Shown here: piece by piece, positions 37,485 through 45,842 of the stretch | How the letters are laid out: every line of letters starts with the position of its first letter | How positions within the stretch are numbered: the first letter of the stretch is position 1 | From: Arthrobacter bambusae | GTDB taxonomy: Bacteria; Actinomycetota; Actinomycetes; Actinomycetales; Micrococcaceae | NCBI RefSeq assembly: GCF_030812595.1 | Contig: NZ_JAUSSZ010000001.1 | Span: forward strand, 62,001-126,000 | DNA length: 64,000 nucleotides | Direction of reading: 5' to 3' | Notes under the pieces: generated by a model | Database searches by the model: none | Told to the model about the DNA's origin: nothing | What the model saw: only the letters and a program-made list of their open reading frames with translations | Translations under genes and position numbers: made by a program

Positions 37485-38129
37485 TCAGAGTCCGACTTCG
37501 GCTGACTGAAGCAGAGCGACGGCGTCCGGCTGGCCCTCGAAGGTGACCAGCGCGTGCTGCGTACGGCCGTGGGCGTGCATGAGGAGTTCGCCGGGCTCGC
37601 CCACAATGGCGACGGATACGGGAGCCCGCCTGGCCACGTGGCGCGGACCGGTGGGGCGGACCAACACGATCCCGAGATCCACGCCGCGGTAGAGAATGGC
37701 GGCGCGCTTGATCAGTTCATCCCACAGGGCGTCCGAGTACTCCTCGTCGAGGGCCCGCGGAGCCCAACGGTCTCCGGCCCTGCGGATGTCTTCCGTGTGC
37801 ACGAAATATTCAATGAGGTTGGAGGACTCGTCGAGGGCCTTGATCTTCAGGGGGGACAAGGCGGGCGGCCCCGAGCGGAAGGTGTTCACCAGTTCGGCGT
37901 AATCTTCCGTTGTCTTGAGTTTGGAAGCCAGTTTGGCCGTGGCTTTGTCCGAAGCCCTGGCGAGGCTCTTGATGACCAGGCCGATTCCGACAGCCGCTTT
38001 ACGCTCCCGTAAGTACAAGTGCGCCGCGAGATCCCTTGTCAGCCACCCTTCGCAGAGCGTGGGGGAGTCAGGTCCGGCCGCCAGGAGTGTTTCGGCCAGT
38101 ACTTCGCGGGAGGGATCGACGAAATGCAT
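37485..38129 (-). CDS. TIGR03085 family protein (mycothiol maleylpyruvate isomerase-like)
   Basis: DinB/MDMPI-fold protein of about 214 aa. The family pattern is clear: SREVLAETLLAAGPDSPTLC, EGWLTRDLAAHLYLRE with a metal-ligand type His, and NLIEYFVHTEDIRRA with the His-Thr-Glu-Asp stretch typical of this group. Members bind a divalent metal and often act with mycothiol; the reaction here is unknown. The start is uncertain: ATG 38129 is chosen, with GTG at 38132 or 38147 possible; TAGTTT just upstream may be a -10. It is divergent from hisI. Confidence 0.8.
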   Translation of the reverse strand: MHFVDPSREVLAETLLAAGPDSPTLCEGWLTRDLAAHLYLRERKAAVGIGLVIKSLARASDKATAKLASKLKTTEDYAELVNTFRSGPPALSPLKIKALDESSNLIEYFVHTEDIRRAGDRWAPRALDEEYSDALWDELIKRAAILYRGVDLGIVLVRPTGPRHVARRAPVSVAIVGEPGELLMHAHGRTQHALVTFEGQPDAVALLQSAEVGL

Positions 38130-38205
38130 CACTTGTGAAACTAGCACGAGACGCGCTCGGTTGCGCAGTGGAACCGCCGCTGAATTTCGGCTCCCCGTGA
38201 GGCAC

Positions 38206-38211
38206 TAGACT
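38206..38211 (+). promoter_or_regulatory. candidate leaderless -10 element of hisI
   Basis: TAGACT, seven bases before the ATG of hisI, with no Shine-Dalgarno sequence in between. Confidence 0.5.
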
Positions 38212-38218
38212 TGTTCTG

Positions 38219-38659
38219 ATGTCTGAGCCGTCAACACCCATAGTCAGTGCCGTCGCCACGCCCGCTGCCGCTTCCGCCGCAGAGCCCGTCGTCGCGCCGG
38301 TAAGTCCGCTCCCGCAAGAACTTGCCGCCGCGTTGAAGCGCGATTCCGCCGGCCTTGTGGCAGCAATCATCCAGCAATTCGACACCGACGAAGTGCTGAT
38401 GCTCGGCTGGATGGACGATGAGGCCCTGCACCGGACCCTCACCACGGGCCGCGTGACGTTCTTCTCCCGCTCGCGCCAGGAATACTGGCGCAAGGGGGAC
38501 ACCTCCGGACACGTCCAGTTCGTCAAATCCGTGGCCTTGGATTGCGACGGCGATGCCCTCCTGGTCCGCGTCGACCAAGTAGGCGCGGCCTGCCACACCG
38601 GTACGCGCACATGCTTCGATGGCAGGAGCCTTGCCGCCGTGACAGGCGAGCGGGATTAG
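38219..38659 (+). CDS. hisI: phosphoribosyl-AMP cyclohydrolase
   Basis: Third step of histidine synthesis, opening the adenine ring. Metal-binding and catalytic motifs are [43 protein letters not shown] and [10 protein letters not shown] with the zinc Cys residues. 146 aa; the first 38 residues are an Ala/Pro-rich extension before the catalytic domain. It appears leaderless. Not fused to HisE, which is encoded separately. It ends 56 bases before trpE and may be read through into it. Confidence 0.94.
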   Translation: MSEPSTPIVSAVATPAAASAAEPVVAPVSPLPQELAAALKRDSAGLVAAIIQQFDTDEVLMLGWMDDEALHRTLTTGRVTFFSRSRQEYWRKGDTSGHVQFVKSVALDCDGDALLVRVDQVGAACHTGTRTCFDGRSLAAVTGERD

Positions 38660-38715
38660 TCCTTCCACGCACCATTCACTTTAGGCAACACAAGAAGAGG
38701 CGGAGAACACAAACC

Positions 38716-40296
38716 ATGCAGGACCTTGGAATCATCAGCCCGGGCCTGGAGGAGTTCCGCGAACTCGCCGCGCACAGCCGGGTCATCCCGGTCCGGCTCA
38801 GGGTACTGGCAGACGCCGAAACTCCCATCGGGCTCTACCGCAAGCTGGCCCAGGGCCAGCCCGGCACCTTCCTCCTGGAATCGGCCGCCGTCGGCGGAGC
38901 GTGGTCCCGCTATTCCTTCATCGGTTCCCGGTCCCGGGCCACCTTGACCAGCAAGGACGGCCAGGCCCACTGGATCGGTGAGCCTCCCGTTGGCGTGCCG
39001 GTGGACGGCAGCCCCGTCGACGCCGTCCGCGACACCATTGCGGCCCTCCAGACGGACCGCTTCCCTGGCCTGCCCCCCTTCACCTCGGGCCTGGTCGGAT
39101 TCCTTGGCTGGGAAACAGTGCGGCACTGGGAGAAGCTGACGAGCCCCCCGGAAGACGATCTCCACCTTCCCGAAATGGCACTGAACCTCGTGACGGACAT
39201 GGCTGTCCACGACAACGTGGACGGCACCGTCCTGTTGATTGCCAACGCGATCAATTTCGACAACAGTTCCGAACGCGTCGACGACGCCTGGCACGACGCC
39301 GTCGCCCGGGTGAAGCGGCTGTTGGACCAGGTCAGCACGCCCGTCAAGCAGCCCGTATCGGTGTTGCAGACCGAAGCACTCGACTTCGCGTCGAGCGTCC
39401 AGGAACGCTGGGACGAGCAGGAGTACCTCAGCGCGATCGATCGCGGCAAGGAAGCGATCGTCGACGGCGAGGTCTTCCAAGTGGTCATTTCGCGACGCTT
39501 TGAAATGGAGTGCGCCGCGGACCCGCTGGATGTCTACCGCGTGCTGCGCAACACCAACCCGAGCCCGTACATGTACCTCTTCAGCCTCGAAGATCCCGAC
39601 GGCCGCGAATACACGATTGTCGGATCCTCTCCCGAGGCCTTGGTGACGGTGACGGGCAATGAGGTCATCACCCACCCGATTGCCGGATCGCGGCCGCGCG
39701 GAAAGACCGTTGAAGCCGACAAAGCGCTGGCCGCCGAGTTGCTCGCGGACCAGAAGGAACGCGCCGAACACCTCATGCTCGTGGACCTGTCCAGGAATGA
39801 CCTGTCCAAAGTCTGCGTGGCAGGAACCGTGGATGTCACGCAGTTCATGGAGGTCGAACGCTTCAGCCACATCATGCACCTGGTGTCCACAGTGGTCGGC
39901 GAGTTGGCGCCAAGCGCGAAGGCATACGACGTGCTTAAGGCGACCTTCCCCGCCGGCACGCTGTCCGGCGCCCCCAAGCCGCGCGCACTGCGCCTCCTGG
40001 ACGAACTCGAACCGCACCGACGCGGCATCTACGGCGGTGTAGTGGGTTACCTGGACTTCGCGGGCGACATGGACATGGCGATCGCCATCCGCTCGGCACT
40101 ATTGCGTGAGGGCCGGGCCTATGTCCAGGCCGGCGGCGGCATCGTGGCCGATTCCCACAAGCCTTCCGAAGCGCTGGAGACCGTGAACAAGGCGGCAGCC
40201 CCCTTGCGTGCCGTGCACACCGCCGGATCGCTCCGCAACATTTCCCCGGACGCGGTTTCCGCGGAAACGGTCGTCGACGGGAACTCCACCCCGTGA
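38716..40296 (+). CDS. trpE: anthranilate synthase component I
   Basis: Converts chorismate to anthranilate with glutamine amidotransferase TrpG (not in the window). The feedback site is LLESAAVGGAWSRYSFIG at about residues 56-73; the chorismate-binding domain contains FQVVISRRFEMEC, PSPYMYLF, GSSPEALVTV, HPIAGSRPRG, LVDLSRNDLSKV and ATFPAGTLSGAPKPRA. With ATG 38716 it is 526 aa. A longer open frame extends into hisI but carries no family sequence. Stop overlaps the next gene by GTGA. Confidence 0.95.
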   Translation: MQDLGIISPGLEEFRELAAHSRVIPVRLRVLADAETPIGLYRKLAQGQPGTFLLESAAVGGAWSRYSFIGSRSRATLTSKDGQAHWIGEPPVGVPVDGSPVDAVRDTIAALQTDRFPGLPPFTSGLVGFLGWETVRHWEKLTSPPEDDLHLPEMALNLVTDMAVHDNVDGTVLLIANAINFDNSSERVDDAWHDAVARVKRLLDQVSTPVKQPVSVLQTEALDFASSVQERWDEQEYLSAIDRGKEAIVDGEVFQVVISRRFEMECAADPLDVYRVLRNTNPSPYMYLFSLEDPDGREYTIVGSSPEALVTVTGNEVITHPIAGSRPRGKTVEADKALAAELLADQKERAEHLMLVDLSRNDLSKVCVAGTVDVTQFMEVERFSHIMHLVSTVVGELAPSAKAYDVLKATFPAGTLSGAPKPRALRLLDELEPHRRGIYGGVVGYLDFAGDMDMAIAIRSALLREGRAYVQAGGGIVADSHKPSEALETVNKAAAPLRAVHTAGSLRNISPDAVSAETVVDGNSTP

Positions 40297-40898
40297 GCGA
40301 TGCCCGCCCTCAGACGGCCTCCGCGAAGCCTCCCGTATGGGCACGGAAAGGCAACGTCGTGCTTGCCATGGCAATTCTTGCCCTCGCCGTCTTCGGGACC
40401 ACCACGCAGACCTGGATCAACGTCCGGCTCGATCCCGCTGCCGCGGCGAACGCCGATCTCCACGTACAAGGGAGCAAGGCCGCAACCGCGGTTACTGCTC
40501 TCGCGCTGGTCTCCCTTGCCGGCGGGCTTGCTTCGTCCATCGCGGGCAAGGTTTCGCGGTGGATCATTTCAACGATCATTGTGCTCGCCTCGGCCGGCAT
40601 TATCGTCGCCGCGGTGATGGTCCTGGCAGATCCGCTCGGCGCGGCGCAAGGAACCATTGCGGCGACCACCGGCATTTCCGGCGGGCAGGCGGCCGCATCG
40701 TCCACCGTGTTCCCCGTACTTGCCGTCGTAGCTGCCAGCCTGCTGGCTTTGTGTGGTGGCTTGCTGCCGCTCGCTGGCAAGTACTGGAAAGCGCGCACCA
40801 AATACGACGTCGCCGGCCGGGCAGCCCGCACGGGTTCCGGGCCGGTCGACGAGATCGACAGCTGGGACAGCCTCTCGCGCGGAGAAGACCCCACGTAG
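40293..40898 (+). CDS. Trp operon-associated membrane protein (TIGR02234 family)
   Basis: 201 aa with four hydrophobic helices (about residues 22-40, 64-83, 90-110 and 137-161) and a cytosolic acidic tail (EIDSWDSLSRGEDPT). This family is found next to trpE/trpC in actinobacteria; no biochemical role is established. WINVRLD after the first helix is a recurring feature. GTG start inside the trpE stop (40293-40296), so it is translationally coupled to trpE. Confidence 0.85.
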   Translation: MSDARPQTASAKPPVWARKGNVVLAMAILALAVFGTTTQTWINVRLDPAAAANADLHVQGSKAATAVTALALVSLAGGLASSIAGKVSRWIISTIIVLASAGIIVAAVMVLADPLGAAQGTIAATTGISGGQAAASSTVFPVLAVVAASLLALCGGLLPLAGKYWKARTKYDVAGRAARTGSGPVDEIDSWDSLSRGEDPT

Positions 40899-40986
40899 GA
40901 CCCGGGCGTCCGGACGCCGGACGATGTCCCGGGCGCGGTCAATAAATGGCAGAATGTAAGCAGTATTCACCCTGAGGAGATTTCAC

Positions 40987-41259
40987 ATGAGCAAAACCAC
41001 AGTGTCCGCGAACAAGGCCCCTGTGACCGCTGCGAGCCACAGCGACGCCATCGGCCACGGCAACAGCCCGGCCGCGTGGACCTGCGTGATTGTCATGCTG
41101 GTCGGGGCCCTGGTGTCCTCCATCGCCTTTGTTATCGCCAGCACCCCCATTTTCATCGCCGGGATTGTTGTCATGTTCGCCGGCCTGATTGCCGGCTGGG
41201 CCATGCGCAAGGCGGGCTACGGAGTCGACGGCAGCAAGCTGAAGAACGCCGGCCACTGA
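40987..41259 (+). CDS. HGxxPAAW motif small membrane protein
   Basis: 90 aa with two transmembrane helices (about 31-52 and 56-74). The motif HGNSPAAW at residues 24-31 defines the actinobacterial HGxxPAAW family, whose function is unknown. CTGAGGAGATTT precedes the ATG. It stands between the Trp-associated membrane protein and trpC, whose start follows after only two bases, so it is part of the trp operon. Confidence 0.85.
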   Translation: MSKTTVSANKAPVTAASHSDAIGHGNSPAAWTCVIVMLVGALVSSIAFVIASTPIFIAGIVVMFAGLIAGWAMRKAGYGVDGSKLKNAGH

Positions 41260-41261
41260 CT

Positions 41262-42080
41262 GTGACCGTTCTTGATGACATCATCGTCGGTGTCACGGAG
41301 GACATGGCGGAACGCCGCCGCCTTGTTGGCCTTGACGAGCTGAAGGAACGCGCCGCGGCCGTCGCGCCTGCACTGGACGCATGGACTGCCCTGGGTGGCC
41401 CGTCAGCCCGCCGCGACGAACTGAAGGTCATCGCGGAAATCAAGCGCCGCAGCCCTTCCAAGGGCGATCTCGCGAGCATCGTCGATCCTGCGGCACTTGC
41501 AGCGCAGTACGCCGACGGCGGCGCCTCCGTGATCAGCGTCCTCACCGAACAGCGGCGCTTCAACGGGTCCCTCGCGGACCTGGATGCGGTCCGTGCCGCC
41601 GTCGACATTCCTTTGCTGCGCAAGGACTTCACGGTTGACGAGTACCAGATCTGGGAAGCGCGTGCGCATGGTGCGGACCTCATCCTGCTGATTGCCGCCG
41701 CGCTTTCCGACGCACAGCTGCGGGACTTCAGCGCGTTGAGCCACGAGCTCGGCATGAACGTGCTGGTGGAAACCCACACCCACGGGGAAATCGAGCGCGC
41801 GGCCGCAGCCCAGGCACGGATCATCGGAGTGAACGTCCGCAACCTCAAGACGCTCGACGTCGACCGCTCGCTGTTTGCCTTGCTCGCGGGAAGCATTCCG
41901 GCGGGAGCGGTTGTCGTGGCTGAGTCCGGTGTGCGGAACGCCGACGACGTCGCGCATTATGCGGGACACGGCGCCCACGCAATCCTTGTGGGCGAAGCCC
42001 TTGTGAGCGACTCCACCCCGCGCGAGCGGATCAGCGAATTCAAGGCGGCCGGAGCTGCCGCCATGGCCGTGAGGACCTGA
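41262..42080 (+). CDS. trpC: indole-3-glycerol phosphate synthase
   Basis: Closes the indole ring in tryptophan synthesis. TIM barrel: KVIAEIKRRSPSKGDL (catalytic Lys and anthranilate site), ISVLTEQRRFNGSLADLDAV, LLRKDFTVDEYQI with the second catalytic Lys, GVNVRNLKTLDVD and VAESGVRNADDV. GTG 41262 gives 272 aa and lies two bases after the upstream stop. A longer upstream open frame is a shadow of the HGxxPAAW gene. Confidence 0.94.
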   Translation: MTVLDDIIVGVTEDMAERRRLVGLDELKERAAAVAPALDAWTALGGPSARRDELKVIAEIKRRSPSKGDLASIVDPAALAAQYADGGASVISVLTEQRRFNGSLADLDAVRAAVDIPLLRKDFTVDEYQIWEARAHGADLILLIAAALSDAQLRDFSALSHELGMNVLVETHTHGEIERAAAAQARIIGVNVRNLKTLDVDRSLFALLAGSIPAGAVVVAESGVRNADDVAHYAGHGAHAILVGEALVSDSTPRERISEFKAAGAAAMAVRT

Positions 42081-42191
42081 GGCAAGCCTGATTCGCGGCG
42101 TGGACCCGGACAGCAACAGAGAACGCGGCTGGTTGCTGCCCTGCGGCTCCCGGAAAAACCCAACTACCAACTGAACAGGACGGTGAGACTG

Positions 42192-43574
42192 ATGGTGGAC
42201 GCATCAACAGGCAACTCGCAAGAGAATGTGGCGGACGTATTCCTAGAAGGCGGAGCCTCGCTCCGCAACGCCACCGGGCCCTACTTCGGCTCTTACGGTG
42301 GACGCTGGATGCCCGAGTCCTTGATCGCCGCCCTGGACGAAGTCGAGGACACGTTCGAGAAAGCGAAAGCCGATCCGGAATTCCTTGCCCAGCTGAAGGA
42401 CCTCAACAAGAACTACTCGGGCCGTCCCTCGCTGCTCACTGAGGCCAAGCGGTTCTCCCAACACGCCGGCGGGGCGCGTATCTTCCTCAAGCGCGAAGAC
42501 CTGAACCACACCGGATCCCACAAGATCAACAACGTGCTCGGCCAGGCTTTGCTCGCGAAGCGGATGGGCAAGACCCGCGTCATCGCCGAGACCGGCGCCG
42601 GTCAGCACGGCGTCGCCAGCGCCACCGCTGCGGCACTGCTCGGACTGGAATGCGTTGTCTACATGGGTGCCGAGGATTGCCGGCGCCAGGCGCTGAACGT
42701 GGCCCGCATGCAGCTCCTGGGCGCAACCGTTGTTCCCGTCACCAACGGATCACAGACGCTCAAGGACGCCATCAACGACGCCCTGCGCGACTGGGTTGCC
42801 AACGTGGATAACACCCACTACCTTCTGGGCACCGCGGCGGGAGCGCACCCGTTCCCGGCGATGGTGCGTTTCTTCCACGAAGTCATCGGTGAGGAAGCGC
42901 GCGCCCAGATCCTCGAGCAGACCGGCAGGCTTCCGGACGTGGTCTGCGCCTGCATCGGCGGCGGCTCCAATGCCATCGGCCTTTTCCACAGTTTCCTGGA
43001 TGACGCCTCAGTGAAGATCTACGGCTTCGAAGCCGGCGGCGACGGTGTGGAAACAGGCCGCCACGCGGCCGCCATCACCCTCGGCCGCCCAGGCGTGCTG
43101 CATGGCGCCCGATCCTACCTGATGCAGGACGAAGACGGCCAGACCGTCGAGTCCCACTCGATTTCCGCGGGCTTGGACTACCCGAGCGTTGGCCCGGAGC
43201 ACTCCTACCTCGCGGACATCGGACGGGTCACCTACGAGCCGATCACGGACACCGAGGCAATGGACGCGTTCCGCTTGCTTTGCCGGACAGAAGGCATCAT
43301 CCCCGCCATCGAGTCCTCGCACGCCCTTGCCGGTGCCATCAAGGTGGGCAAGCAGCTCACCGAAGGCAAGGAAAACCCGGCCGACACGATCATCATCGTG
43401 AACCTGTCCGGCCGCGGCGACAAGGACGTCGAAACTGCTGCCGAATGGTTCAACATGTTGGATGAAGAGGGCCACGTCAAGGGCACCACCCTTTCCACGC
43501 GCAAGCCCAAGGGCGCGTCCGAACGCAGCAACCTCGAAATCGGCACTGAAGAAGTAAGCAAGGACCAGAACTGA
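42192..43574 (+). CDS. trpB: tryptophan synthase beta subunit
   Basis: PLP enzyme joining indole and serine. [16 protein letters not shown] contains the Schiff-base Lys; [13 protein letters not shown], the phosphate loop [10 protein letters not shown] and the C-terminal NLSGRGDKD are typical. I prefer ATG 42192 (460 aa) over the in-frame GTG three codons earlier because of GGTGAG at the right spacing; both are possible. About 40 extra C-terminal residues follow the core. Its stop shares a base with trpA (TGATG). Confidence 0.94.
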   Translation: MVDASTGNSQENVADVFLEGGASLRNATGPYFGSYGGRWMPESLIAALDEVEDTFEKAKADPEFLAQLKDLNKNYSGRPSLLTEAKRFSQHAGGARIFLKREDLNHTGSHKINNVLGQALLAKRMGKTRVIAETGAGQHGVASATAAALLGLECVVYMGAEDCRRQALNVARMQLLGATVVPVTNGSQTLKDAINDALRDWVANVDNTHYLLGTAAGAHPFPAMVRFFHEVIGEEARAQILEQTGRLPDVVCACIGGGSNAIGLFHSFLDDASVKIYGFEAGGDGVETGRHAAAITLGRPGVLHGARSYLMQDEDGQTVESHSISAGLDYPSVGPEHSYLADIGRVTYEPITDTEAMDAFRLLCRTEGIIPAIESSHALAGAIKVGKQLTEGKENPADTIIIVNLSGRGDKDVETAAEWFNMLDEEGHVKGTTLSTRKPKGASERSNLEIGTEEVSKDQN

Positions 43575-44386
43575 TGACTGAGCAGATGACCAGCAAGTCC
43601 GCGGCCGCGATCGACCGCGCGAAGGCACAGGGCCGCGCCGCGTTGATCGGATACCTGCCGGCAGGCTACCCGGACGTTCAGTCAAGCATCGACGCCGGCA
43701 TTGCCATGGCCCGTAACGGCGCGGACCTCATTGAAATCGGGATCCCGTATTCGGACCCCGTGATGGATGGCGCTGTTATCCAGGCTGCGACCACAGAGGC
43801 AATCGCCAACGGGTTCCGTGTCGCCGACGTCTTCGACGTGGTGGCGGGCATCACCGCAGCCACCGACGCCGCCGTGCTGGTCATGACCTACTGGAACCCC
43901 GTGATGCGCATGGGCGTCGATGAGTTCTCGCGCAGGCTGGCCGAAGCCGGGGGAGCCGGGCTCATCACTCCGGACCTGATTCCGGACGAGGCTGCCGAAT
44001 GGATGGCGGCGTCGGACAAATACGGACTCGACCGTGTCTTCCTCGTGGCACCGTCGTCTACTCCGGAACGCATGGCGATGACGGTGGAGGCGAGCCGCGG
44101 TTTCGTCTACGCGGTCTCCATCATGGGCGTCACCGGAACGCGGCAGTCCGTGAGCAGCAGCGCGGAGAAGGTTGTGGCCGACACCCATGCAGCCGGTGCC
44201 GAGAGGGTCTGTGTCGGGCTCGGGGTCTCCAACGCAGACCACGTCCGCGAGATTGCGGCATACGCCGACGGCGTGATCGTGGGTACCGCGTTGGTTGCGG
44301 CCATCCGCGACGGCGGCGTGGACGCCGTCGCGGAACTCACCAAGAACCTCAGCGCCGGCCTCGGCCGGGCAACAGCGCAGGCCTAG
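43574..44386 (+). CDS. trpA: tryptophan synthase alpha subunit
   Basis: Releases indole from indole-3-glycerol phosphate and channels it to TrpB. IGYLPAGYPDVQSS, ADLIEIGIPYSDPVMDGAVI (catalytic Glu and Asp), LITPDLIPDEA, VYAVSIMGVTGTR (phosphate) and VGLGVSNADHV are all present. 270 aa. Translationally coupled to trpB; lgt follows after 19 bases. Confidence 0.95.
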   Translation: MTEQMTSKSAAAIDRAKAQGRAALIGYLPAGYPDVQSSIDAGIAMARNGADLIEIGIPYSDPVMDGAVIQAATTEAIANGFRVADVFDVVAGITAATDAAVLVMTYWNPVMRMGVDEFSRRLAEAGGAGLITPDLIPDEAAEWMAASDKYGLDRVFLVAPSSTPERMAMTVEASRGFVYAVSIMGVTGTRQSVSSSAEKVVADTHAAGAERVCVGLGVSNADHVREIAAYADGVIVGTALVAAIRDGGVDAVAELTKNLSAGLGRATAQA

Positions 44387-44405
44387 AAAAGGAAAAGCGT
44401 AGACA

Positions 44406-45581
44406 ATGCAGAGTCTCCTCCACGTCGCGGCAGTGGCTCCCATGAGCATTCCGAGCCCCTCATGGTCCGGATTTGATATTCCGCTGCCGTGGGGGAGCCT
44501 GCGCATCCACGCGTACGCCCTGTGCATCCTCCTGGGCATTATCCTGGGCCTTTGGCTTACAGCCGTGCGCTGGAAGCGCCGCGGCACTCCCGAAGGCAGC
44601 TTGTGGGACATCGCCATCTGGGCGATCCCGTTCGGCATTGTGGGCGGCCGCCTTTACCACGTGATCTCCTCGCCGGACGCGTACTTCGGCCCGGGCTTCA
44701 ACGGCACTGGCGACCTCTCGCTGATCCCGCAGATCTGGCGGGGTGGCTTGGGCATCTGGGGCGCCGTGGTTCTCGGCGTTCTTGGTGCGTGGCTTGGTTG
44801 CCGCCGTTCCGGGGTCAAGCTCACTGCCTTCCTCGACGCCGCGGCACCCGGACTCCTCCTGGCGCAGGCGATCGGCCGGTGGGGGAACTGGTTCAACCAG
44901 GAACTATTCGGCGGACCCACCACGTTGCCGTGGGGACTCCAAATTGACCCCAACAGCCCCAATTTTCCGGCCGGAATGCCGAGCAGCACGCTGTTCCACC
45001 CGACCTTCCTTTACGAATCCCTCTGGAATATCATCGGCGTCGCGGTCCTCCTTTTCCTGGACCGCCGCTTCCATTTCCGCCGCGCCAGGCTCTTCTGGCT
45101 GTACGCCATCTACTACACGCTTGGCCGGGTCTGGATCGAAGCGCTGCGGATTGACGATGCCGAACAGATCAATCTCTTCGGCATCACCACACGGCTCAAC
45201 GTATGGACCAGTATCTTCGTTTTCGTCGCAGCGCTCATCATCTTCATCGTCCTGGGCCTGCGCGGCCGGCCAGTACCCGATACGGCATATCTTCCGGGCA
45301 GGGAACCCGCTGCCGTGGCCGCCGAAGAGGATGAGCCCGCCACGGCGAACGGCCCGATTGTGACCGATGCGAAGGCCCATGATGCGGACGGATCTGTCTC
45401 AGATACCGGTGCTCATGGTAATCTCCGGAGTAACCAAAGCGATCTGGGCCATGCTGCTGAGCCAACGGAACCGGCCGAGGAGCCCCATGCCGACGTCACG
45501 CCGGATCAAGGCTCCGAGTCCACCGAAACCGCCGCGAGCAGCGTCTCCGGATCCGGGCCGGAAGCTGGCAGTACCAAGTAG
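44406..45581 (+). CDS. lgt: prolipoprotein diacylglyceryl transferase
   Basis: Inner-membrane enzyme adding diacylglycerol to the lipobox Cys of prelipoproteins. Seven helices; essential motifs are GGRLYHVI, GGLGIWGAV, and AIGRWGNWFNQELFGGPT with the conserved Arg and Asn. 391 aa, about 90 more than the catalytic core, which ends near residue 290 (VLGLRGRPVP). The tail is hydrophilic and rich in Ala, Glu, Asp, Thr and Pro. It follows trpA closely, as is common in actinobacteria. Confidence 0.93.
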   Translation: MQSLLHVAAVAPMSIPSPSWSGFDIPLPWGSLRIHAYALCILLGIILGLWLTAVRWKRRGTPEGSLWDIAIWAIPFGIVGGRLYHVISSPDAYFGPGFNGTGDLSLIPQIWRGGLGIWGAVVLGVLGAWLGCRRSGVKLTAFLDAAAPGLLLAQAIGRWGNWFNQELFGGPTTLPWGLQIDPNSPNFPAGMPSSTLFHPTFLYESLWNIIGVAVLLFLDRRFHFRRARLFWLYAIYYTLGRVWIEALRIDDAEQINLFGITTRLNVWTSIFVFVAALIIFIVLGLRGRPVPDTAYLPGREPAAVAAEEDEPATANGPIVTDAKAHDADGSVSDTGAHGNLRSNQSDLGHAAEPTEPAEEPHADVTPDQGSESTETAASSVSGSGPEAGSTK

Positions 45582-45842
45582 CCAGCGCTACGGCACAGGG
45601 GAACCGGGCTACCGCCCAGAGACCCCCGGCCACAGCGTCGTGGCACCTTGGCAGTCGCCCGGCAGCACACAGAAACTCCGCGGTCAAGCTTGGGTCGGTG
45701 ATATGCGTAACTGTTCGTTGCGTGTTGCCCGCTGACCTACAATTTCAAGTAACTAGCGCTTTGTTATGCCCGTCACACGGCAGGCAAGGTGGGGCCAACG
45801 TTGTCCCTTCCATTCGCACGATCTCGAGGAAGGACGTCTTCA

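Noticed and set aside
42081..42191. A trp attenuator or leader peptide before trpB
   Set aside because: There are no tandem Trp codons in a short frame with a start, and no terminator-like hairpin with a T-run.
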